Of a DNA stretch of 64,000 nt, positions 54,749 through 63,965 are shown piece after piece. Every line of letters begins with the position of its first letter. The first letter of the stretch is position 1. A model generated the notes under the pieces. The model saw only the letters and a list, made by a program, of their open reading frames with translations. It was not told the DNA's origin and ran no database searches. The DNA is from Sphingobium scionense (GTDB taxonomy: Bacteria > Pseudomonadota > Alphaproteobacteria > Sphingomonadales > Sphingomonadaceae): the NCBI RefSeq assembly GCF_014197035.1, contig NZ_JACIEU010000003.1, forward strand, positions 124,001 to 188,000, read 5' to 3'. The translations under genes were made by a program, and so were the position numbers.

Positions 54749-55471
54749 ATGCACCGTTTTGCCAATCCCGCTCGCTTCCTGAAGATCGCCCGTCCGTTGA
54801 CGGGCTGGCTGTTGTGGCCTGGCATCCTGCTGCTGTTGGCCGGCTGCGCTTCGGGCCTGTTCCTGACGCCGGCGGATTATCTGCAGGGCAATACGGTGCG
54901 CATACTCTATATACATGTGCCGGCCGCGTGGCTCGGCATGGCGGGCTGGACCGGTATCGCTGTATCCGGGCTGATGCAACTGGTCTGGCGCCATCCGCTG
55001 GCTGCTGTGGCCGGGCGCGCGATCGCGGCGCCGGGCGCGCTGTTCACGGCCATCTGCCTGATGACCGGTTCGATCTGGGGGCGGCCGACCTGGGGCACCT
55101 GGTGGGAATGGGATGGACGCATGACATCCATGCTGGTCCTGCTCTTTCTCTACCTGGGCTATATTGCCCTGGCCAACGGGTCGGCGCGGCAGGGGCAGGG
55201 CGGTGTCAGCCCGGTGACCGCGATCTTCGGTCTGGTCGGTGCCATCAACATCCCGATCATCAACCGTTCGGTTGTTTGGTGGAACAGTCTGCACCAGGGG
55301 CCGAGCATCACGATGCGGGGATCGAGCATCGACGGATCGCTGCTCTGGCCGCTGGGTCTGACATTATTCGGTTTCACCTTGTTGTTCGCCGCGATCGTAT
55401 TGATGCGGATGCGGGCAATCTTGGCGCAAAATAAGGTCGAGGCGCGGATGCAGCGCCTGACGAGAGGGTAG
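54749..55471 (+). CDS. ccmC: Haem exporter membrane protein CcmC
   Basis: A 240-residue, six-helix inner-membrane protein that delivers haem to CcmE. The haem-handling tryptophan-rich loop reads GTWWEWDGRMTS; conserved His residues flank it in YIHVPAAWLGM and LHQGPSI. The ATG at 54749 is chosen because the upstream open frame is not membrane-like. ccmD starts 2 bp after its stop. First gene of the maturation operon; ccmA and ccmB are not adjacent. Confidence 0.92.
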   Translation: MHRFANPARFLKIARPLTGWLLWPGILLLLAGCASGLFLTPADYLQGNTVRILYIHVPAAWLGMAGWTGIAVSGLMQLVWRHPLAAVAGRAIAAPGALFTAICLMTGSIWGRPTWGTWWEWDGRMTSMLVLLFLYLGYIALANGSARQGQGGVSPVTAIFGLVGAINIPIINRSVVWWNSLHQGPSITMRGSSIDGSLLWPLGLTLFGFTLLFAAIVLMRMRAILAQNKVEARMQRLTRG

Positions 55472-55473
55472 AG

Positions 55474-55605
55474 ATGAACCAATGGGCTTTCGTGGTCGCC
55501 GCCTATGCCGTGACGGCCGTGGGCACGGCGATCGTCACCATCGCCAGCTGGCGCGCGATGCGATCGGCGGAACGTCAGGCCGAACGACTGTCTGACCGGA
55601 CATGA
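55474..55605 (+). CDS. ccmD: CcmD-like small haem exporter protein
   Basis: A 43-residue protein: MNQWAFVVAAYAVTAVGTAI, then a basic tail ending AERQAERLSDRT. One hydrophobic helix followed by Arg/Glu-rich residues is the CcmD pattern. It lies between ccmC and ccmE and overlaps ccmE by 4 bp. CcmD stabilises the CcmABC-CcmE complex. The identification rests on size, topology and position. Confidence 0.85.
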   Translation: MNQWAFVVAAYAVTAVGTAIVTIASWRAMRSAERQAERLSDRT

Positions 55606-56048
55606 AGGCCAAGCATCAACGGCTAATCCTGGCGCTCGCGGCGCTGGTGGCGATCATCGGTGCCGGGTTGCTCGCCGTCTCGGCGCTGAAGGACGAAGCG
55701 GCCTATTTCTATGCGCCCAACGACGTAAAGACCAAGGGGGTGAAGCCCGGCAAGGCGATCCGTCTGGGTGGGATGGTGGTGAAGGGTAGCCTCAAGCGCG
55801 CGGCCGATGGGGTAACGATCGATTTCAACGTGACCGACGGCAAGGCGACCGTGCCGGCGACCTTCAGCGGGATCGCGCCCGACCTGTTCAAGGAAGGCAG
55901 CGGCGTCGTGGCAGAAGGTGCTTTCGACCGGCAGGGGCGGTTCGTCGCCACCAATTTGCTGGCCAAGCATGACGAGCGCTACATGCCGCGCGAACTGGAC
56001 GGCATGACCTATAATGAAACCACGCATGAGATGAAGGCTGCGCCATGA
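55602..56048 (+). CDS. ccmE: Cytochrome c maturation haem chaperone CcmE
   Basis: A 148-residue periplasmic haem chaperone anchored by an N-terminal helix (LILALAALVAIIGAGLLAVSAL). The OB-fold contains GVKPGKAIRLGGMVVKGSL. The covalent haem ligand His and the nearby Tyr are in LAKHDERYMPRE. Starts inside ccmD and overlaps ccmF by 4 bp. Confidence 0.95.
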   Translation: MKAKHQRLILALAALVAIIGAGLLAVSALKDEAAYFYAPNDVKTKGVKPGKAIRLGGMVVKGSLKRAADGVTIDFNVTDGKATVPATFSGIAPDLFKEGSGVVAEGAFDRQGRFVATNLLAKHDERYMPRELDGMTYNETTHEMKAAP

Positions 56049-57973
56049 TCGCCGAAGCCGGTCTCGCCGCCCTGTGGTTTGCCGCCGTTCTGGCGCTGCT
56101 CCAGTTGTTTCTGGTGGGCATGGGGCTGGCCGGCGGCAAGGGCGAGGTGCTGGGCGCCGTCCGTCCTGTCGCTATTTTGCAGGGCGTGCTGACGGCCGGT
56201 GCCTTTGTCGCGCTGATCAGCCTGTTCCTGCGATCCGACATGTCGGTGCTGTTGGTGGCGACCAACAGCCATTCGGCCAAGCCCTGGCTCTACAAGTTCG
56301 CCGGAACCTGGGGCAATCATGAAGGGTCGATGCTGCTCTGGGTGACGGTGATGGGTGTCGCCGGCGCGGCAGTTGCCCTGTTCGAGCGTGCCTTGAAGCG
56401 CGACGCGCATATGGCGACGCTCGGTGCGCAGGCGGCGATCAGCCTGGGTTTCTATGCCTTCCTGCTCTTCTCCTCCAATCCCTTCGCCCGCATTTCCCCG
56501 GCACCGGCGGACGGGCAGGGGCTCAACCCGCTGCTGCAGGATCCCGGCCTCGCCTTCCATCCGCCGACGCTCTATCTCGGCTATGTCGGCCTGTCGGTCG
56601 CCTTCTCCTTTGCGGTCGGGTCGTTGCTGACGCGGCAGGTGGATGCCGCCTTCGCCCGTGCCATGCGCCCCTGGGTGCTGGCCGCCTGGATCATGCTGAC
56701 GCTCGGCATCACGGCGGGCAGCTATTGGGCCTATTATGAACTGGGCTGGGGCGGCTGGTGGTTCTGGGATCCGGTCGAAAATGCGTCGCTGATGCCCTGG
56801 CTGGCGGCGACCGCACTGCTGCACAGCGTGACCGTACTGGCGACGCGCGACGCGCTGCGCGCCTGGACGGTGATGCTGGCGGTGGTTGCCTTCTCCATGT
56901 CGATGGTCGGCACCTTCCTAGTCCGGTCGGGCATATTGACCAGCGTCCATGCCTTCGCCGTCGATCCGGAGCGGGGCAGCTTCATCCTGGCGTTGCTGGC
57001 GCTCTATATCGGCGGCGCTCTGGCCTTGTTCGGCTGGCGGATCGGCACGGTGCGTGAGGGCGCGCCCTTCGAACTGGTCAGCCGAGAAACCTTCCTGGTG
57101 GTCAATAATCTGCTGCTCTCGGTGATCCTCGGGCTGGTGCTGATCGGCACGCTTTATCCGCTGATGACGGAAGCGTTCGGGCACAAGGTGTCGGTCGGTG
57201 CGCCCTATTTCGATCGCATCGCGGGGCCGATCGCGCTCATACTGCTGATCGTCATGGCGGCGGGGCCGCTTACCCGCTGGCGCCGGGATCAGGCGCGCGC
57301 CGTGGCCGGGCGCATGCTCATTCCGGCGGGGGTCGCTCTGGCGGCCGTGGTGCTGGTCGGTGCGCTGGCCTGGGGCCGGATCGGGCTGCTGCCCTATTGC
57401 GGGCTGGTGGTGGCGCTGGCCGTCGGCGTGGGATCGCTGGCGCCGTTGTGGAAGCGGAATCTGCGCCGCACGCCGCTCTTCACCTATGGCATGGTGATCG
57501 CGCATCTGGGCTGCGCCGTCAGCCTGGCCGGCATGGCCTGCGATTCGGCGTTCACGATCGAGAAGCTGGTGGCGGCCCGGCCGGGGGATACGATCGAGAC
57601 GGCCGGCTGGACGCTGCGCTTCCAACGGATACTGCCGCTTGCCGGCGATAATTGGACGGCTCTGCAGGCGGACGTCATCGCCGAGCGGAATGGCCGGGCG
57701 GTGGTGATCCATCCGCAATCGCGCTTCTTCGCCTCGCCGCCGACGACAACGACCGAGGCTGCCTTGTTGACCCGGTGGAATGGCCAACTCTACGTCGTGC
57801 TGGGGCAGGAAGCGGATGCCGGGCGCTGGCAGATGCGGATCTGGTGGAAACCGTTCGTGACGCTGATCTGGCTGGGCGGCATCATGATCGCGCTGGGCGG
57901 CCTGCTGGCGCTGATCGGGCGGGAGCGGCGTGGCTGGCTGATGAAATGGCGGGCGCGGAGGGCAATGGCATGA
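56045..57973 (+). CDS. ccmF: Haem lyase subunit CcmF
   Basis: A 642-residue polytopic protein that joins haem to apocytochrome c. The WWD domain reads ELGWGGWWFWDPVENASLMP. Other family segments are NSHSAKPWLYKFAGTWGNHE, DPGLAFHPPTLYLGYVG and GTFLVRSGILTSVHAF. About fourteen hydrophobic helices can be counted. Overlaps ccmE and ccmG by 4 bp each, so the operon is translationally coupled. Confidence 0.95.
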   Translation: MIAEAGLAALWFAAVLALLQLFLVGMGLAGGKGEVLGAVRPVAILQGVLTAGAFVALISLFLRSDMSVLLVATNSHSAKPWLYKFAGTWGNHEGSMLLWVTVMGVAGAAVALFERALKRDAHMATLGAQAAISLGFYAFLLFSSNPFARISPAPADGQGLNPLLQDPGLAFHPPTLYLGYVGLSVAFSFAVGSLLTRQVDAAFARAMRPWVLAAWIMLTLGITAGSYWAYYELGWGGWWFWDPVENASLMPWLAATALLHSVTVLATRDALRAWTVMLAVVAFSMSMVGTFLVRSGILTSVHAFAVDPERGSFILALLALYIGGALALFGWRIGTVREGAPFELVSRETFLVVNNLLLSVILGLVLIGTLYPLMTEAFGHKVSVGAPYFDRIAGPIALILLIVMAAGPLTRWRRDQARAVAGRMLIPAGVALAAVVLVGALAWGRIGLLPYCGLVVALAVGVGSLAPLWKRNLRRTPLFTYGMVIAHLGCAVSLAGMACDSAFTIEKLVAARPGDTIETAGWTLRFQRILPLAGDNWTALQADVIAERNGRAVVIHPQSRFFASPPTTTTEAALLTRWNGQLYVVLGQEADAGRWQMRIWWKPFVTLIWLGGIMIALGGLLALIGRERRGWLMKWRARRAMA

Positions 57974-58497
57974 GGAGGCTGCTGATCTGGCTGCCGCTGG
58001 CCTTGTTCCTCGGTTTCTTCGCGCTGTTCGCAAGCGGCCTGTTCAAGCCGGATGACCGCGTCATCACCTCCAAGCTGATCGGCCAGGCTTTGCCGGCCTT
58101 CACCCTGCCGGCTGCGGCCAGCGATCGGCCGGCGCTTGCCAGCACGCAATTGGCGGATGGCAAGCCGCGCCTGCTCAACATCTTTGCCAGCTGGTGCATT
58201 CCCTGCGCGGCGGAGGCGCCGCAACTGATGGCGCTCAAGCTGGCTGGAGTCGAGATCGATGCGATCGCGATCCGCGATGCCCGGCTCGATGTCGATGCTT
58301 TCCTGGCGCGCAACGGCAATCCCTATAGCCGGATCGGTCTGGATGCGCGCAGTGGCGTGCAGATCGCGCTGGGTTCGTCCGGCGTGCCGGAAACCTTCGT
58401 GATCGATGGCAAGGGCAGGATTGCCTATCAGCATATTGGCGATATCCGCGCCGATGACGTGCCGATGCTGCTGCAACGGCTGAAGGACGCGCAATGA
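57970..58497 (+). CDS. ccmG: Thiol:disulfide interchange protein CcmG/DsbE
   Basis: A 175-residue membrane-anchored thioredoxin-fold protein that reduces the haem-binding cysteines of apocytochrome c. An N-terminal helix (LIWLPLALFLGFFALFASGL) precedes the fold. The active site is WCIPC in NIFASWCIPCAAEAP; the cis-Pro is in GVPETFVID. The ATG overlaps the ccmF stop. Confidence 0.93.
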   Translation: MRRLLIWLPLALFLGFFALFASGLFKPDDRVITSKLIGQALPAFTLPAAASDRPALASTQLADGKPRLLNIFASWCIPCAAEAPQLMALKLAGVEIDAIAIRDARLDVDAFLARNGNPYSRIGLDARSGVQIALGSSGVPETFVIDGKGRIAYQHIGDIRADDVPMLLQRLKDAQ

Positions 58498-58904
58498 GGG
58501 CGTTGATTTCTCTTCTTCTGCTGATGCTGGCAGCGCCGGTTCATGCGCAGACCGCCTTGCCGCCCGCGCCCTTTGCCGACCGGCAGCTCGACGATGCGGC
58601 GCTGGAGCGCAAGGCGAAGGCACTGATGGAAACCATCCGCTGCCTCACCTGCCAGAGCCAGTCGATCGCCGATTCGAACGCCAGCATGGCGGGCGACATG
58701 CGTTCAGAGATACGCGAGCGGATCAGGGCGGGGGAGGAGCCGGAGCATATCAGGCGCTGGCTGATCGAGCGTTATGGCGACTGGGTCAGCTATGAACCGA
58801 CGGCCGCCCCGATCCTCTGGCCGCTCTGGGCAGCGCCGATCGTGCTGCTTGCATTGGGGCTGCTGCTGATGCGTGGACGGATAAAGCGGAGGCCGCGGGC
58901 ATGA
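58494..58904 (+). CDS. ccmH: Cytochrome c maturation protein CcmH (CcmL-type)
   Basis: A 136-residue redox protein. The signal segment ALISLLLLMLAAPVHAQ is followed by the family motif RCLTCQSQSIADSNASMAGD with the C-x2-C pair. GEEPEHIRRWLIERYGDWV leads to a C-terminal transmembrane helix. It resolves mixed disulfides with CcmG and apocytochrome c. Overlaps both neighbours by 4 bp. Confidence 0.93.
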   Translation: MRALISLLLLMLAAPVHAQTALPPAPFADRQLDDAALERKAKALMETIRCLTCQSQSIADSNASMAGDMRSEIRERIRAGEEPEHIRRWLIERYGDWVSYEPTAAPILWPLWAAPIVLLALGLLLMRGRIKRRPRA

Positions 58905-59542
58905 CGGGCTGGATCATCGCTTTCGGCATCGCCATCCTGGCCATGGTGGCGCTCTGCTTCATCGGGCGCATCCCGCGGGTCACGCGGGAGATCGTCGCCG
59001 CCGCGTTGCTGGTCGGCCTCGCCGGCTATGCCTGGCAGGGGCATCCGGGTCTCGCCGGCGCGCCCCGTAAGGTGGCGTCCGAGAAGGACGCGCAGTTCGA
59101 CGAGAAGCTGGCGGAGCGACGCCGGAGTTTGGCGGAGCGCTATGGCCCGGCGGGCCAATGGCTCATCATGTCGGATTCCTATGGGCGGCGCGGCCTGACC
59201 AAGGAAGCGACCAATATCCTGCTCTCCGGCCTCAAGCAGACGCCGGAAGACGCAAATCTGTGGCTTGGCATGGGGAACGCGCTGATCGCGCATGCTGACG
59301 GCGTGGTCGCGCCGGCGGCGGACTATGCCTATCGCCAGGCGCTCCGGCTCGACCCGGAGGGGCCGGCACCGCGCTATTTCTATGGTCTCGCTCTGGCGCA
59401 GGCCGGCCAGTTGGACGCTGCGCGCAAGCAATGGTTGCCGCTGGCGCAATCGGCGCCCGAAGGCAGCAAGATCAAGGCGGAACTGCAGGCCAATATCGCC
59501 CGTATCGACGCCATGTTGGCGATGGATCCTGCGGCGCGATGA
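58901..59542 (+). CDS. ccmI: CcmI-like TPR protein of cytochrome c biogenesis
   Basis: A 213-residue protein. Two hydrophobic N-terminal segments (IIAFGIAILAMVALCFIG and VAAALLVGLAGYAW) anchor it; the C-terminal part has TPR-like repeats (EATNILLSGLKQTPEDANLW, AYRQALRLDPEGPAPRYFYG). CcmI acts as an apocytochrome chaperone that binds C-terminal helices. Here it is shorter than the E. coli CcmH C-terminal equivalent. Last gene of the operon. Confidence 0.8.
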   Translation: MTGWIIAFGIAILAMVALCFIGRIPRVTREIVAAALLVGLAGYAWQGHPGLAGAPRKVASEKDAQFDEKLAERRRSLAERYGPAGQWLIMSDSYGRRGLTKEATNILLSGLKQTPEDANLWLGMGNALIAHADGVVAPAADYAYRQALRLDPEGPAPRYFYGLALAQAGQLDAARKQWLPLAQSAPEGSKIKAELQANIARIDAMLAMDPAAR

Positions 59543-59675
59543 TGCACTACGGTGCTATCATTGCGTGAACCTTGTGCCCATGGTAGGGGCCGGCGGTTTG
59601 CGGGGCTCCGGCCTTGGACAGAGAATTGCCCTGGCAAGGGTTGCGACATGATATTGATGATCGAGCATTTCCTTC

Positions 59676-61616
59676 ATGGCTGATGACAGCGCGGTCGCCG
59701 TCCTCGAAGACGGCGAGCAGGAAGGGCATGGTCATGCCCGCCAGAAAGCCACGGCCAAGCTGGTCGTCGGCGCGATCGGCATCGTTTTCGGTGATATCGG
59801 CACCAGCCCGCTCTACGCCTTCCGCGAAACCTTCGCCGGCCATCATCATCTCGACCTCGATCCCGACCATATATTAGGCGTCATCAGCATATTAGGCGTC
59901 ATCAGCCTGATGTTCTGGTCGATGATGCTGGTCGTGACGCTCAAATATGTCAGCATCATCATGCGTGCCGACAACAAGGGCGAAGGTGGCAGCCTGGCGC
60001 TGCTGGCACTGATCAACGGCCAGACCAAGACGCAGCGCTGGTCGCGCGGCATCGTGCTGCTGGGTGTATTTGCGACCGCACTCTTCTACGGCGATTCGAT
60101 GATCACCCCGGCCGTTTCGGTGCTGTCGGCGGTGGAAGGTCTGGCCGTCTACAACGCCAATCTGGCCCCGGCGATCTTGCCGGTCGCGGTGATAATCCTG
60201 CTCGGCCTGTTCTGGATCCAGGGCCTTGGGACCAACAAGGTCGCGACCCTGTTCGGCCCGATCATGTTGATCTATTTCGTGACGATCGCGGCGCTGGGCG
60301 TACTCAGCATCGTCAAGACGCCGGGTATCCTCTACGCCTTCAATCCTTATTGGGCGGTGATGTTCTTCGCGACCGATCCGCTTCCCGCCTTCCTGGCGTT
60401 GGGTTCGGTCGTGCTGGCGGTGACGGGCGCGGAGGCGCTCTATGCCGATATGGGCCATTTCGGCCGCAGCCCTATCCGCGTGTCCTGGCTGATCTTCGTG
60501 CTGCCGGCGCTGATGCTCAACTATATGGGGCAGGGCGCACTTCTGTTCCGTGAAGGTGCCGCAGCGCTGCACAGCCCCTTCTACAATCTCGCGCCGCAAT
60601 GGATGCAGTTGCCGCTGATAGCCCTTGCCACGCTGGCGGCGATCATCGCGTCGCAGGCGGTGATATCCGGCGCTTTCTCCGTTACCCAGCAGGCGATTCA
60701 GCTCGGCTTCATGCCCCGCCTGCGGATCGAACATACCAGCGCTTCGACGGCCGGCCAGATCTATATCCCCCTGATCAACTGGGGGCTGATGGTCATGGTG
60801 ATCCTGCTGGTGCTGGTCTTCAAGACCTCGTCCAACCTGACCGCCGCTTATGGCATCGCCGTCACCGGCGCGATGTTCATCGACAATGTGCTGCTGACCG
60901 TGGTGCTCTACCGCTTGTGGCATTGGAAATGGTATTATGCCGCGCCACTGCTCGCCGTCTTCTATCTGGTCGACGGCGCCTATCTCGCGGCCAACCTGAC
61001 CAAGGTGCCGGACGGCGGCTGGTTCCCGTTGCTGATCGGCTTCGTTATCTTCACCCTGCTGACCACCTGGTCGCGCGGTCGGCGGCTGGTGCAGGAGCGG
61101 CTGCGCGAGGCAGCAATGCCGATCCCGGTATTTGTGGCCTCAGCCGCCAACAGCGCTGTGCGCGTGCCCGGTACGGCCGTCTTCATGACCTCGACGCCCG
61201 ACGGCGTGCCGCATGCGTTGTTGCACAATCTTAAGCATAACAAGGTGCTGCACGAGCGGGTGATCCTGCTGACCGTGAAGATCAAGGATGTGCCGGTGGT
61301 CGAGGATGACGGCCGGTGCAAGCTGGAGGATCTGGGCCGCGGCTTCTTCCGCCTGGTGCTGCAATATGGCTTCATGCAGGAGCCCGATGTTCCGGCTGCG
61401 CTCAAGAATGTCACCGGTTGTGGTCAGGCGTTCAAGATGATGGACACCAGCTTCTTCCTGGCGCGCCAGACGCTGCTGCCTTCGGCCAATCCCGGCATGC
61501 CATTATGGCGCGAAAAGATCTTCGCCTGGATGCTCCGTAACGCCGAAAGTGCGATGGAATTTTTCCGCCTGCCAACCAACCGGGTTGTCGAACTGGGCAG
61601 CCAGGTCGAGATTTAG
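59676..61616 (+). CDS. kup: Kup-family potassium uptake protein with a small tandem duplication
   Basis: A 646-residue membrane transporter that takes up K+ with H+. The start [20 protein letters not shown] and the second helix region are diagnostic, and [20 protein letters not shown] and [18 protein letters not shown] follow. The C-terminal cytosolic domain starts near [19 protein letters not shown]. Residues 66-77 are ILGVIS repeated twice, where relatives normally have one copy. The start at 59676 has no strong Shine-Dalgarno. It is convergent with the SPL-type gene 6 bp away. Confidence 0.93.
   Translation: MADDSAVAVLEDGEQEGHGHARQKATAKLVVGAIGIVFGDIGTSPLYAFRETFAGHHHLDLDPDHILGVISILGVISLMFWSMMLVVTLKYVSIIMRADNKGEGGSLALLALINGQTKTQRWSRGIVLLGVFATALFYGDSMITPAVSVLSAVEGLAVYNANLAPAILPVAVIILLGLFWIQGLGTNKVATLFGPIMLIYFVTIAALGVLSIVKTPGILYAFNPYWAVMFFATDPLPAFLALGSVVLAVTGAEALYADMGHFGRSPIRVSWLIFVLPALMLNYMGQGALLFREGAAALHSPFYNLAPQWMQLPLIALATLAAIIASQAVISGAFSVTQQAIQLGFMPRLRIEHTSASTAGQIYIPLINWGLMVMVILLVLVFKTSSNLTAAYGIAVTGAMFIDNVLLTVVLYRLWHWKWYYAAPLLAVFYLVDGAYLAANLTKVPDGGWFPLLIGFVIFTLLTTWSRGRRLVQERLREAAMPIPVFVASAANSAVRVPGTAVFMTSTPDGVPHALLHNLKHNKVLHERVILLTVKIKDVPVVEDDGRCKLEDLGRGFFRLVLQYGFMQEPDVPAALKNVTGCGQAFKMMDTSFFLARQTLLPSANPGMPLWREKIFAWMLRNAESAMEFFRLPTNRVVELGSQVEI
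59871..59906 (+). repeat. Exact 18-bp tandem duplication in kup
   Basis: The unit atattaggcgtcatcagc occurs at 59871-59888 and again at 59889-59906 with no difference. It adds one extra ILGVIS to Kup at the start of the second transmembrane helix and keeps the frame. The identity suggests a recent slippage event. Confidence 0.9.
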
Positions 61617-61622
61617 GGGCGC

Positions 61623-62690
61623 CTAGAAGAGCCGCATCTGCGCGCCCTCGGGCGGCCGGAACAGGTCGGTGCGCACGCTGATCCGCGCCTGCCCCAGATT
61701 GGTCTTGCGGCGGGCCTTGATGAAGCGGGTGCGGGTCAGGTCGGCCCAGACGCCCTGGCCGCGCATTCGGCTGCCGAAATCGGGATCATTGTCGCGGCCG
61801 CCGCGAATGTCCCGGATCATTGCCATCACCTTGGCTGCGCGATCGGGATAATGGGTCTCCAGCCAGGCGCGGAACAACGGCGCGACCTCATGCGGCAGGC
61901 GGACGAGGATGTAATTGACGTCCTGCGCGCCAGCCATGGCAAGCCGCGCCACCACCTGTTCGATCTCATGATCGTTGATCGCCGGGATGATCGGCGACAT
62001 GTTCGCCGATACCGGCACGCCGGCTTCGGCCAGGCGCGTGATCGCGGCGATCCGTCGCTCGGGATGGGGGGCGCGCGGCTCCAGCGTGCGCGCAACCTTG
62101 GGGTCGAGCGAGGTGACCGAAATCATCACCGCGACCAGATTGTCGCGCGCCAGATCGGCCAGCAGGTCGATGTCGTGCAGGATGCGGTCGGACTTGGTGG
62201 TAATGAAGACCGGATGGCGGCATTCCACCATCACCTCCAGCAATTGGCGGGTAATGCCCCAATCCTTCTCGATCGGCTGATAGGGGTCGGTATTCGTACC
62301 CATGGCGATCGGCGAGACGCTGTAGCTGCGGCGCGCCAGTTCCTTGCGCAGCAATGCCGCCGCATCCGGCTTGGCGAACAGCCGCGTCTCGAAATCCAGA
62401 CCCGGCGACAGGTCGTGATAGGCATGGGTCGGCCGGGCGAAGCAATAGATGCAGCCATGCTCGCAGCCGGCATAAGCGTTGATCGACTGGGAGAAGGCGA
62501 TGTCGGGCGACGCATTGCGCGAAATGATCGTGCGCGGCGTGATCAGCGAGACGCTGGTGCGCAGTTTCTGCGCCGGGCCGTCGATCGCCTCCACGGCGTC
62601 GAGCCAGTCGCCGTCTGTCTCGCGCGCGGCCAGGTTGAACCGGCTGCTGGCCTGGTTGTGCGTTGCGCCGCGTCCGGGAATATTTGCCAT
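61623..62690 (-). CDS. SPL/PA0069-family radical SAM protein
   Basis: A 355-residue radical SAM enzyme. The cluster motif CEHGCIYCFARP (C-x3-C-x2-C) follows ISRNASPDIAFSQSINAYAG. Further features are AMGTNTDPYQPIEK and VTSLDPKVARTLEPRAPHP. The family is related to spore photoproduct lyase, but in non-sporulating bacteria its substrate is unknown; DNA or tRNA repair roles are speculative. The ATG at 62690 begins MANIPGRGATHNQASSRFN, the usual start; the frame is open further upstream but unsupported. Confidence 0.85.
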   Translation of the reverse strand: MANIPGRGATHNQASSRFNLAARETDGDWLDAVEAIDGPAQKLRTSVSLITPRTIISRNASPDIAFSQSINAYAGCEHGCIYCFARPTHAYHDLSPGLDFETRLFAKPDAAALLRKELARRSYSVSPIAMGTNTDPYQPIEKDWGITRQLLEVMVECRHPVFITTKSDRILHDIDLLADLARDNLVAVMISVTSLDPKVARTLEPRAPHPERRIAAITRLAEAGVPVSANMSPIIPAINDHEIEQVVARLAMAGAQDVNYILVRLPHEVAPLFRAWLETHYPDRAAKVMAMIRDIRGGRDNDPDFGSRMRGQGVWADLTRTRFIKARRKTNLGQARISVRTDLFRPPEGAQMRLF

Positions 62691-62775
62691 AGTTGAATAA
62701 GAACATATCATGAACTTATTGACAAGATCGCTTCGGATACGACAAGGCTGAGTCCTTGAAAGCAGGGGAAATATC

Positions 62776-63288
62776 ATGCGTGTTTGGTGGCTTGTTCCGG
62801 CTCTGATGATGGTCGCTGGCGCGGCTGATGCCGCGACGCCGACGGTGGATTGTGCCGCAAACATGGTCTGCGCCAGCCGGCCCCAGTCGGTGGTCGATGC
62901 GCTGCAGGCGGCGGGCTACAAGGCGGCGCTGACCAAGAGCAAGTCGACCGGCAATCCGATGATCGAAAGCGCGGCCTCCGGCTATAATTTCACCATCTAT
63001 TTCTATGGTTGCGAGGAGATGAAGGATTGCAACTCGCTGCAGTTCGGTATCAATTTCGCGGATGACGGTGGCAATACCCCGGAAGTCGCGAACAAGTGGA
63101 ACCAGTCCAAGCGCTTCATCCAGATGTCGATCGCCGACGACAAGACGATGGACGTGTCCTATGACGTCAGCACGATCGGCGGTCTCAATCAGGAGAATTT
63201 CGCCGATGTGGTCGACTGGTGGGCGGTGATGCTCGGCGAACTCAGCAAATTCTTCAAGGAGAATCCGGCGCCAACGCTCAAGAAGTAA
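62776..63288 (+). CDS. Exported YbjN-domain protein
   Basis: A 170-residue secreted protein. Signal peptide MRVWWLVPALMMVAGAADA is followed by a cysteine-containing mature part (VDCAANMVCASRPQSVVDAL, then YFYGCEEMKDCNSLQFG). The later segment NKWNQSKRFIQMSIADDKTMDVSYDVS matches the YbjN/sensory-transduction-regulator pattern. The four cysteines may form two disulfides. Function unknown. A large palindromic element follows the stop. Confidence 0.75.
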   Translation: MRVWWLVPALMMVAGAADAATPTVDCAANMVCASRPQSVVDALQAAGYKAALTKSKSTGNPMIESAASGYNFTIYFYGCEEMKDCNSLQFGINFADDGGNTPEVANKWNQSKRFIQMSIADDKTMDVSYDVSTIGGLNQENFADVVDWWAVMLGELSKFFKENPAPTLKK

Positions 63289-63296
63289 GGGCGCGT

Positions 63297-63443
63297 AGAG
63301 ACTGTTTGAGAAAGCCGGTTCCGGCCCGCTCCCCCGCCCAACCACCCGACAGGATGACACTGGATCGGGTGGTTGGGCGGGGGAGCGGGCTGGAACCGTA
63401 ACGAAAATCGCCCTTTCGCGATTTTTCAAATAGCTGCTCAGCG
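63297..63443. repeat. Palindromic repeat, family member B, with a nested 34-bp hairpin
   Basis: Both ends match the element at 40803: left AGACTGTTTGAGAAA, right AAAATCGC-N6-GCGATTTTTCAAAT and then CTCAGCG. The core is an inverted repeat of 34 bp with one mismatch (63316-63349 and 63365-63398) around a 15-nt loop. It lies between the convergent YbjN and moaB genes, and its right end contains the moaB stop codon (63438-63440). Confidence 0.8.
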
Positions 63444-63965
63444 CTCGGTAAGGCGCGGCATCAGCTCGACGAAATTGCAGGGGCGGAACCGGCTGTCGAG
63501 CTGACTGGCGAGAATGCCGTCCCAGGCATCGCGCACCGCGCCGGTCGAGCCGGGCAGCGCGAAGATATAGGTGCCGCGCGCGACGCAGGCGGTGGCGCGC
63601 GACTGGATGGTCGATGTGCCGATCGACTGATAGCTCAGCCAGCGGAACAGCTCGCCGAAACCGGGAATTTCCTTGTCTTGCACCTGGGCCAGTGCCTCGG
63701 GCGTGACGTCCCGGCCGGTGACGCCGGTGCCACCGGTGGTCAGGATCACATCGACCTGCGGATCGTCGATCCAGGCGTGGAGCCGGGCGACAATGGCGCT
63801 GCTATCATCGGTGACGATCAGCCGGTCGGCCAGGATATGGCCGGCGCCGGTCAGGCGCTCGACCAGCGTATCGCCGGACCGGTCATCGGCCAGCGTGCGG
63901 GTATCGGAAACGGTCAGGACGGCAATGCGGACGGGCAGGAATGTCCGGCCTTCGTCGATCGGCAT
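63438..63965 (-). CDS. moaB: Molybdenum cofactor biosynthesis protein B (MoaB/MogA-type)
   Basis: A 175-residue protein of the MoCF-binding fold. The strand [20 protein letters not shown] is followed by the molybdopterin-binding loop [18 protein letters not shown], then [19 protein letters not shown] and [10 protein letters not shown]. MoaB/MogA proteins adenylylate molybdopterin before metal insertion. The start overlaps the stop of an upstream minus-strand gene (TGATG), so it is inside an operon that continues beyond the window. Confidence 0.92.
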   Translation of the reverse strand: MPIDEGRTFLPVRIAVLTVSDTRTLADDRSGDTLVERLTGAGHILADRLIVTDDSSAIVARLHAWIDDPQVDVILTTGGTGVTGRDVTPEALAQVQDKEIPGFGELFRWLSYQSIGTSTIQSRATACVARGTYIFALPGSTGAVRDAWDGILASQLDSRFRPCNFVELMPRLTER

